Program-made: the position numbers and the translations under genes
Assembly: GCA_013360685.1 (NCBI GenBank)
Contig: JABWBD010000131.1
Coordinates: 1 to 34,866, forward strand
DNA length: 34,866 nt
From: Pirellulales bacterium
Lineage (GTDB): Bacteria; Planctomycetota; Planctomycetia; Pirellulales; Thermoguttaceae
Reading direction: 5' to 3'
Part shown: positions 25,862 to 32,528 of the stretch, one piece after another
How positions within the stretch are numbered: the stretch's first letter is position 1
Layout: each line of letters begins with the position of its first letter
The notes under the pieces: model-generated
What the model was told of the DNA's origin: nothing
Database searches by the model: none
Seen by the model: only the letters and a program-made list of their open reading frames with translations

Positions 25862-25935
25862 TGGGCGCACCAGAATTCGAATCTGGGACCTCGTCCTTAT
25901 CAGGGACGCGCTCTAACCAACTGAGCTATGCGCCC
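25862..25935 (-). tRNA. tRNA-Ile (GAT anticodon)
   Basis: The minus strand begins GGGCGCATAGCTCAGTTGG and ends TGCGCCCA with a fully paired seven-base acceptor stem. The anticodon loop CTGATAAG gives GAT, and the T arm has ATTCGAATT. No CCA is encoded. tRNA-Ala follows 82 bases downstream on the same strand. Confidence 0.95.
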
Positions 25936-26023
25936 GGTTCCGGATCTCGGAAGGTCCAGGCCCTTCCCTCAAGCATACATTCCCGCCCGCGGTATGACTA
26001 CCGAACTGGCAAGAACAGCCCGA

Positions 26024-26051
26024 ATTGTATAAATCCGCCGCCACCTGTCAA
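26024..26051 (-). promoter_or_regulatory. promoter of the tRNA-Ile/tRNA-Ala transcript
   Basis: On the minus strand a perfect TTGACA (26051-26046) is followed after 16 bases by TACAAT (26029-26024, five of six consensus matches). It lies about 90 bases upstream of tRNA-Ile. Confidence 0.75.
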
Positions 26052-26201
26052 ACGCTCCTGAATTCCCGCTATTCCTAGCTGTTATAATACCGTCGTTCCG
26101 AGGGGTAATTTTCCCCGGTTGCAAGCGATAGCATGGAGACTGAGGCTTTCCGGAAACGGCTGGACCATCGGGACGCACCTCGAACAGACGGCCTTGGCCT
26201 T

Positions 26202-29072
26202 TCATGCCTTGCTTCCGGCAGTCCTGCCGTCCAGGCTCGAATTGGGCCCGCGACTGTCCGCAACGAGCTCACTTTTCAACCGCGCCACGTCCGGCCGGCC
26301 CGAGAGATGGGCTGAGAGCGTACGGCCAATGAAGACCGGGCTTTGCATGGCCGTCGGAGCGACGCGGTCGTGGACGCGGATCTCGACGCGGGATGCGCTC
26401 GTGCCCGCCTCGCGGGCTGCGTGCCGGACGAGCCGGGTGAGTTCCTCCAGGGCGAATCGGTTCGCTTCGTGGAAATCGGCAAACCACCTGGCCTCCGGCA
26501 AGCCCGCGATCGCGTACCGGCCGTTGTCGCCCGGCGAAATCTCCACGTGGTGCCGGACCGACACTCGGCTGGTGATGGCGCCGATGGCGTTGGCCACGTC
26601 AGCGTGTGGCGGGATGATTGCCTCGGTTTCCAGCAGTTTCGCCGCGGCGGGCAGAAACAGGTGAACCGGCGCGCCGATGCCGACCAACGCGTGCTTCAGT
26701 TCGACGCGGATCCGGAAATCGTCCGTTCCGCCGTCAAGCCAGTTGTTCACCAGCGAGTCGGCTGCCGGCGAACGGTCCCCATCGCGAGCTTCGCCATGCT
26801 CGGCGAGCTGCATTTTGAGAAGTTCGGCGGCGAGCCGCCGGGTGATCTGGTCGTGGATCCATTGCGAAAACGCCTCCCGCGACATGCCCATGAGCCGGCA
26901 GAACATGGCGCAGATCCGCTCGGCTGCGCGGGTGTTCCAGAGGGAAATCCGGCCGGCGGCATGGAGCACGTCCGTCGGCGTGAGCCCGCACCGCTGGACG
27001 GCGTGCCGGAGCTCCAGCCGGTCCAAATCGAGAAACTCCCATCGACGTGCCTGGGTCCGTTCCGCCAACTCGTGAAGACTGTGGGGCCGCTCGGACAGCA
27101 GTTCCAGGATCCGCAATTCGTGTGGCGCGTAGCCGTCGTGTCGCGCGTGGCCGTTCAGGGCGAGCAGTTCCATCGGTCGCGTCGAGCCGCGGTAGCGGTC
27201 GAGGCGGTCTTCCAGCCAGTCCAGCGCGGCCAGTCCGCGATCTTCCCGGCAGAGCCATGCGACGGGAGCGACCCGCTGTGGACCGATCTCCACTTCGCCT
27301 CTTTCCAGGGTGATGAGACTGTCGCCGCCCAATCCGAGCGTCCGCATGTCGAGCGCGCGGACGTGCGTTCGCCAGCCGCCGACCGTCGCGCCCTTTTCGG
27401 ACGTGGCGACGCGTCCGCCGCGGATCGTTGCCGTGTCGGTCGTGGTGCCGCCCATGTCGACGACCACGGCGTCGGGCAGCCCGGCCAGGTAGCTCGCCCC
27501 GGCCACGCTCGCGGCCGGGCCGGAGAGGATCGTTTCGATCGGCCGCCGGCGGGCCACGGGGAGGCTCATCAGCGAACCGTCGCTCTTGACCACCATCTGC
27601 GGAGCGCCGATGCCGCGGCGGCGGAGCGAAACCTCGACGTCGTTGAGAAACGAGTCGAGGCAGGGGATGATGCTGGCATTCAGGGCCGCCGTGACCGCGC
27701 GGACCCGGTAGTTCAGCCCTTCGGAAACTTCGTGCCCGCAGGTGACATGGAGCCCCGTCGCCTCGCGGAGGATTGCCTGGGCGGCCAATTCGTGGGCCGG
27801 ATTGGCGTGGCTGGCGTAGCCGGTCACGGCAAAGGCCCCGACCTGGTGCTGCCGCAGCATCTCGGCCGCCGCTGCGCGGATCTGCGCCGGATCGATCGGT
27901 ACAAGCTCGCGGCCGTCGATCTCCAGCTTGCCCTGGAGCACAGCGATCGGCCGGTAGGCAATATGCGACGGGTGCCACAGCCCATAGGGCGGGAAGACCA
28001 TCATTCCCACTTTCTGGCCGCGGCCCTCGACGATGGCATTCGTGGCGAGCGTGGTGGAGATGGTTACCAGATCGACCTGCGCGAGCTTTTCAGGATCGAG
28101 GCGATCGAGGGCCTCTTCGATGCCGATGGTGAAGTCCCACTTCGTGGTCGGGGCTTTGGCTTTCAGCAAGACCCGGTCCGCCGAGAAATCGTAGAGGACC
28201 ACGTCGGTGTATGTGCCGCCCGCGTCGATCCCCAATCCCAGCCGAACCGGCCGCCGGTCTTCCGGCTCTTCGCGAGCGTCGTCGAACACGAGCGTATGGT
28301 CGCGGCCCTCGGCGGCGTCTTCGGCTTCCCAGACGGGCACGGCCTTGAGCGTCTTGGAAACCGCGTCGTATGCCGTCACGTGGTGGGGCGGGACGAGGAG
28401 GATCTCGTCGGTCGACTGGTGCGCGGCCAGCAGCCTCTCCATCAACTCGCTGGATCCTGGGATCTCCTCGTATTTCCACCCCAATGCCTTGGCCATGGCC
28501 TGGGCGATCTCCGCATAGCGGCTCTTGCCCCTGGCGCCGGTGTCGATGAATGCCGCGCGCTGGTAGTTCCTCTGCCAGCTCGTGAGAAACCGTCGAATCG
28601 CTTCGGCATTTTCCTCGCCATAGGCGGCAACGAGTTGCGCGAACGTGTAGCAGTCGGGCCCGCAGTGGGTCTTCCCCTCGGGCGACTGCGGCTGGGCTTT
28701 CCCCTCGACCCAGCCGGCCGAGATGTAGTAGGTGCCGGGATAGCGGACGAATTGCTCGCGGTAGGCTCGGTCGGACCCGAGGAACATGGCGATGCAATCG
28801 TTCACGCGAGGGATGACCAGCGGGACGTTGCGGGCATGGATCCCCACGCTTCCCAGGCCGCAGACCCCGTATCCGACAACGATCCGCTCGCCGCGGAATA
28901 CGGCCGACGCCTGGTCGATCGCCTCCTGCAAACGGCGCCGCAGTTCGTGCGGTCGGTCGTGGAGCCCGCCCGGCAGGAAATCGGTCGTGAGCCGAAGGCC
29001 AAGCCGGCGAGCGATGTCCTCGAGATCGATGGCCAACACTCCGCAGGCAATCACGTGAATCGAATCAGTCAT
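26202..29072 (-). CDS. DUF1638-hydantoinase/oxoprolinase (HyuA) fusion protein
   Basis: The 956-residue protein joins two families. Residues about 1-245 match DUF1638 (IHVIACGVLAIDLEDIARRL, VGYGVCGLGSVGIHARN, CGPDCYTFAQL), with cysteines C72, C137 and C141 that could bind a metal or cofactor. From about residue 278 the sequence is a hydantoinase A/oxoprolinase ASKHA-type ATPase: GLGIDAGGTYTD (281-290) is the phosphate-1 loop and VVDMGGTTTDTATIRGG the second. HyuA proteins hydrolyse cyclic amides with ATP; DUF1638 proteins are often found near corrinoid methyltransferases. A role in activating or servicing a corrinoid system is inferred, helped by the MttB homologue in the window. The catalytic B subunit (HyuB) is not adjacent. 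It is transcribed away from the sulfatase pair. Confidence 0.85.
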   Translation of the reverse strand: MTDSIHVIACGVLAIDLEDIARRLGLRLTTDFLPGGLHDRPHELRRRLQEAIDQASAVFRGERIVVGYGVCGLGSVGIHARNVPLVIPRVNDCIAMFLGSDRAYREQFVRYPGTYYISAGWVEGKAQPQSPEGKTHCGPDCYTFAQLVAAYGEENAEAIRRFLTSWQRNYQRAAFIDTGARGKSRYAEIAQAMAKALGWKYEEIPGSSELMERLLAAHQSTDEILLVPPHHVTAYDAVSKTLKAVPVWEAEDAAEGRDHTLVFDDAREEPEDRRPVRLGLGIDAGGTYTDVVLYDFSADRVLLKAKAPTTKWDFTIGIEEALDRLDPEKLAQVDLVTISTTLATNAIVEGRGQKVGMMVFPPYGLWHPSHIAYRPIAVLQGKLEIDGRELVPIDPAQIRAAAAEMLRQHQVGAFAVTGYASHANPAHELAAQAILREATGLHVTCGHEVSEGLNYRVRAVTAALNASIIPCLDSFLNDVEVSLRRRGIGAPQMVVKSDGSLMSLPVARRRPIETILSGPAASVAGASYLAGLPDAVVVDMGGTTTDTATIRGGRVATSEKGATVGGWRTHVRALDMRTLGLGGDSLITLERGEVEIGPQRVAPVAWLCREDRGLAALDWLEDRLDRYRGSTRPMELLALNGHARHDGYAPHELRILELLSERPHSLHELAERTQARRWEFLDLDRLELRHAVQRCGLTPTDVLHAAGRISLWNTRAAERICAMFCRLMGMSREAFSQWIHDQITRRLAAELLKMQLAEHGEARDGDRSPAADSLVNNWLDGGTDDFRIRVELKHALVGIGAPVHLFLPAAAKLLETEAIIPPHADVANAIGAITSRVSVRHHVEISPGDNGRYAIAGLPEARWFADFHEANRFALEELTRLVRHAAREAGTSASRVEIRVHDRVAPTAMQSPVFIGRTLSAHLSGRPDVARLKSELVADSRGPNSSLDGRTAGSKA

Positions 29073-29140
29073 GTCGCGGGGAACAGGTTGGGCAAGCGAA
29101 GCGGGCTTGCGTGGCGCGTCTGCCAGAGCACGTGCCCTGG

Positions 29141-29169
29141 TTTCAACGGAATTCTTTACGGATTATAAT
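29141..29169 (+). promoter_or_regulatory. promoter of the sulfatase pair
   Basis: A perfect -10 hexamer TATAAT lies at 29164-29169, with a poor -35 (TTTCAA, 29141-29146) 17 bases upstream. The first sulfatase start codon is 29 bases further on. Confidence 0.45.
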
Positions 29170-29197
29170 ACGGCCGACCCAGCACAAGGAGTTGCCC

Positions 29198-30850
29198 ATG
29201 AACCAACCCTTCGCCGCAATCCTCCTCGGTCTGCTGCTGCCGACCGTGGTTTCCGCCGCCCGAGCCGCGGAGGTTGATCGGAGGCCAAACGTCATCTTCT
29301 TGCTCACCGACGACCAGGGATGGGGCGACGCCGCCGCGTGGGGCCATCCTTACTGCAAGACACCCCACCTCGACCGGCTGACGGCGGAAGGCCGGCGGTT
29401 CGGGCAGTTCTACGTAGCCAATCCGGTGTGCTCGCCCAGCCGCACGGCGTTTATGACGGGGCGCTACCCGGCGCGGTTCCGCATCCACGGGCACTTCGCC
29501 ACGCACGAATTGAACCAGGCCCGCGCCATGCCCGATTGGCTCGATCCCCAGGTACTGACGGTGACCCGCCAATTGCAGGCCGCCGGCTACGTCACGGGGC
29601 ATTTCGGCAAGTGGCACCTGGGAGGCGGCGAGGGCGCACCGGAGCCGGGCAGCTACGGCATCGACAGCCACGTCACGATCGTGTCCAACGGCCCGCAGTT
29701 GCGCGAGAAAGACGCGCCGCCCGAGCCGCACTGGTGGGGCAAGTCCACCGGCATCATCATGGACCACGCGATTGCCTTTCTCCGCCGGAACAAGGACAAG
29801 CCGTTCTATCTCAACATCTGGACGCTCGTGCCGCACGCCAAGCTCGATCCAACACCCGAGCAGCTCGCCGTGTATCAAGACCTCGATCCGCGAGCCGACC
29901 ATCCGGCGTTCGGCCAGTGGACCCGGGACTACTACACGGCGGCCAAGGACTTCCGCTCGCAGATGCAAGTCTACGCCGCGTCGATCACCGATCTGGACAC
30001 GCAAGTCGGCCGGCTGCTCGATACGCTCAAGGAACTCGGCCTGGAAGAGCATACCGTTTTGATTCTCAGCAGCGACAATGGGCCGGAGGACTACCATATC
30101 GGCAACGCGACGAACGCGGGCGTCGGTTCGCCCGGCCCGCACCGCGGCCGGAAGCGCAGCATTTACGAGGGCGGCGTGCGCCAACCCTTTGTGGTGCGTT
30201 GGCCCCGCAAGATCCGTGGCGGCGTGTTCGACGAGACGTCCGTCGTCGGCGCCGTGGATTTCCTGCCGACACTTTGCGCTTTGACGGGCGTGAAATTGCC
30301 TCCGGACGCGGAGCTGGACGGCGAGGACGTGAGCGATATCCTGCTCGGCGGCCAGACGCGGCCGCGGAAGAAGCCGCTGTTCTGGGAATGGCGCTCGACG
30401 ATTGCCGGCAATCCCGAGTTCACTCCGCCGCCGATCGCTGTGCGCGACGGCCCTTGGAAGCTGTTGACCAACCGCGACCGCAGCCGGGTAGAACTCTACA
30501 ACGTCCCCGACGATCCGGCGGAGACCAACAGTCTGGCCGCCGCCAACCCCGAAGTGGTGGAACGTCTCGCCAGGCTGGCACTCCAGTGGAAGGCGACGTT
30601 GCCGCCCGGCGAGGAGCAGCCGCTTCCGCGTGCCAAGGCAAAGGCACAGGGCAAGCCCGCGCCCGACCGGGCCGCGATGTTTGAAACCAAAGACGGCGAT
30701 CGCAACGGAAAACTCACGCTGGAGGAATATCTCCGCAATTTCCCCGATCAGGCCGAAGGCCGGCGGCGATTCCCCACGTTCGACGCGAATGGGGACGGCG
30801 TGTTGAGCCGAGAGGAATTCATCACGATGGGAGGAAAACTCAAGCCATGA
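29198..30850 (+). CDS. secreted sulfatase with C-terminal EF-hands
   Basis: The 550-residue protein starts at ATG 29198, six bases after AAGGAG, with a signal peptide (AAILLGLLLPTVVSAARA). The alkaline-phosphatase-like fold begins with RPNVIFLLTDDQGWGD, whose Asp pair binds calcium. C78 in VCSPSRTAFMTGRYP is the residue converted to formylglycine, C-x-P-S-R type, so a formylglycine-generating enzyme or an anaerobic maturase is needed. FGKWHLGG and ILSSDNGPED complete the active site. The last 45 residues contain two EF-hand loops (DGDRNGKLTLEEY and DANGDGVLSREEF), an addition common in planctomycete proteins. It cleaves sulfate esters; the natural substrate is unknown. Its stop overlaps the next sulfatase start by four bases (ATGA). 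Confidence 0.95.
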   Translation: MNQPFAAILLGLLLPTVVSAARAAEVDRRPNVIFLLTDDQGWGDAAAWGHPYCKTPHLDRLTAEGRRFGQFYVANPVCSPSRTAFMTGRYPARFRIHGHFATHELNQARAMPDWLDPQVLTVTRQLQAAGYVTGHFGKWHLGGGEGAPEPGSYGIDSHVTIVSNGPQLREKDAPPEPHWWGKSTGIIMDHAIAFLRRNKDKPFYLNIWTLVPHAKLDPTPEQLAVYQDLDPRADHPAFGQWTRDYYTAAKDFRSQMQVYAASITDLDTQVGRLLDTLKELGLEEHTVLILSSDNGPEDYHIGNATNAGVGSPGPHRGRKRSIYEGGVRQPFVVRWPRKIRGGVFDETSVVGAVDFLPTLCALTGVKLPPDAELDGEDVSDILLGGQTRPRKKPLFWEWRSTIAGNPEFTPPPIAVRDGPWKLLTNRDRSRVELYNVPDDPAETNSLAAANPEVVERLARLALQWKATLPPGEEQPLPRAKAKAQGKPAPDRAAMFETKDGDRNGKLTLEEYLRNFPDQAEGRRRFPTFDANGDGVLSREEFITMGGKLKP

Positions 30851-32313
30851 ACCTGCCATGCCCATTTCGTTCACTGCTGCTTCTCTGGTTCGGCGCCACG
30901 GCCGTGACCGCCCTTGCCAGCGGGGCAGCACCCGATCGCGAACGTCCCAACATCCTCTTCCTCCTCTCCGACGACCACAGCTACCCGTATCTGGGCTGCT
31001 ACGGAAACCCGGACGTGCGGACGCCGAACCTCGACCGGCTGGCGGCCGAGGGGATGCGGTTCGATCGGATGTTCGTCGGCTGCCCGCAGTGCGTCCCGTC
31101 GCGGGCGACGCTCATGACCGGTCGCTCGGCCGTGGCGGTCCGCATGGTGCGGTTCACTTCGCCGTTGCCGGCGGACTTGGCCGCGCTGCCGGACCTGCTG
31201 CGCGACAAAGGCGGCTACTTCACCGGGGTAGGCGGCCGCAGCTACCACTTGGACGGCCCGCCGACCAAGGGCAAGGGCATCGGCGTTGCGCCGGTCATGG
31301 GCGAGATCATGGACCGCCACGGTTTGCGGACTTTCGCCAACCGGGTGGACTACGTCGAGAAGGGCGGCGGCATGAAGGATTTCGGCGGCAAGCTCGCCGC
31401 GTTCCTCGACGCGACCCCGAAAGACAAGCCGTGGTTTTTCTGGCTTGGCTTCAGCGACCCGCACCACGTGTGGGAGACGAAAGGCCCTCGCGGCTTGTCG
31501 GATCCGGCGAAACTGACGCTGCCGCCGCATTTTCCGGACCTGCCCGGCGTGCGCGGCGACCTGGCGCGCTACCTTGCCGAGGTTGAGCACCTCGACGGCG
31601 ACGTGCAAGACGTTCTCGACATGCTCAAGTCGCGGGGCTTTGCGGAAAACACGCTGGTGGTCTTCATGGGCGACAACGGCATGGCCATGCCGCACGGCAA
31701 GGGTTCGCTTTTCGACCCGGGCATCGCCGTGCCTCTCTTGGTCCGTTGGCCCGGCGTGGTGAAGCCCGGCGGGACCACGATGCAGCTTATCTCCGGGGAG
31801 GACTTCGCTCCCACCATGCTGGAAGCCGCCGGACTTACTCCGCCCAAGGAAATGAGCGGCGTAAGTTTCCTCAAATTGCTCCGCGGCGAACCTTTCACCG
31901 GTCGGAAGTACATCTTCGCCGAGCGCGGGCCCCACGGCGGCGACGGCGGCATGAAGCCGGACATCCTAGCGTCGACGTTTGATCTGGCCCGCTGTGTCCG
32001 GTCCGACGGTTTCAAGCTCATCTACAACTGCACGCCGCACCAGGCCGTCGCTCCGGTCGACAGCCAGCGCGATCCCGGCTGGCAGGAGATCCGGGCCGCT
32101 GGTGCAGCCGGCACGCTTGCCGAACCGTTCGTGAAGGCCTACTTCACGGTCCCGCGGTCGACGTTTGAACTCTACGACCTGACTGCCGATCCCGGCGAAT
32201 TGCACAACCTGTCCGGCGACCCGAACTACAAGGACATCGAGTGGGAACTCAAGCGGGCACTCACCGAGAAAATGGTGCTCGAATGGGATTTTCTCCCGAC
32301 GCCGCTGCGGTAA
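30847..32313 (+). CDS. secreted sulfatase, N-sulfoglucosamine sulfohydrolase-like
   Basis: The 488-residue product begins with a short signal peptide (LLLLWFGATAVTALASGAA) and then RPNILFLLSDDHSYPYLGCYG, the calcium-binding start of the sulfatase fold. C82 in CVPSRATLMTGRS is the formylglycine site (C-x-P-S-R). GDNGMAMPHGKGSLFDPG is the second metal-binding segment, and FELYDLTADPGELHNLSGD is the usual C-terminal block. Overall it is closest in layout to heparan N-sulfatase or SGSH-like proteins, but this is by memory of motifs and not a search. It is translationally coupled to the upstream sulfatase, so the two probably act on the same sulfated glycan. Confidence 0.94.
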   Translation: MNLPCPFRSLLLLWFGATAVTALASGAAPDRERPNILFLLSDDHSYPYLGCYGNPDVRTPNLDRLAAEGMRFDRMFVGCPQCVPSRATLMTGRSAVAVRMVRFTSPLPADLAALPDLLRDKGGYFTGVGGRSYHLDGPPTKGKGIGVAPVMGEIMDRHGLRTFANRVDYVEKGGGMKDFGGKLAAFLDATPKDKPWFFWLGFSDPHHVWETKGPRGLSDPAKLTLPPHFPDLPGVRGDLARYLAEVEHLDGDVQDVLDMLKSRGFAENTLVVFMGDNGMAMPHGKGSLFDPGIAVPLLVRWPGVVKPGGTTMQLISGEDFAPTMLEAAGLTPPKEMSGVSFLKLLRGEPFTGRKYIFAERGPHGGDGGMKPDILASTFDLARCVRSDGFKLIYNCTPHQAVAPVDSQRDPGWQEIRAAGAAGTLAEPFVKAYFTVPRSTFELYDLTADPGELHNLSGDPNYKDIEWELKRALTEKMVLEWDFLPTPLR

Positions 32314-32322
32314 GAGTCTATC

Positions 32323-32397
32323 CGTAGCCGAACTCGTGAGACTTCGGGCAGAAACGAAAAAAGGAAGTCTCACGACTTCGGCTACGAGTACGTCATT
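32323..32397. repeat. inverted pair of interspersed repeats forming a long stem
   Basis: The left arm 32323-32345 and right arm 32364-32386 (each 23 bases, core CGAAGTCGTGAGACTTC on the minus strand) are complementary at 22 of 23 positions with an 18-base loop. The right arm belongs to a full 38-base copy (32360-32397, minus) of the repeat at 20591-20628. It sits ten bases after the sulfatase stop and could act as a transcription barrier. Confidence 0.85.
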
Positions 32398-32431
32398 CTC
32401 TTCCGCTCGCGCAAAGACCATTGTCTCCACC

Positions 32432-32460
32432 TTGACAGCCCCCAATGGTGGGTGTAAGAT
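32432..32460 (+). promoter_or_regulatory. polA promoter
   Basis: A perfect TTGACA (32432-32437) is followed after exactly 17 bases by TAAGAT (32455-32460). It lies about 70 bases before the chosen start of DNA polymerase I. Confidence 0.72.
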
Positions 32461-32528
32461 TCGGGTGACAAGTCCCCAATTCCTTCCTGTCAATGCTTTT
32501 CTTCTTCCTTCCCCCTTCCAGGCCGCTC

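Noticed and set aside
26083-26088. Perfect TATAAT on the plus strand
   Set aside because: There is no -35 at the right distance and only minus-strand genes follow, so it is not called as a promoter.
26343-29168. Plus-strand frame of 941 codons opposite the DUF1638-HyuA gene
   Set aside because: Complement of a high-GC gene with no recognisable motif; the minus-strand product has clear domains.
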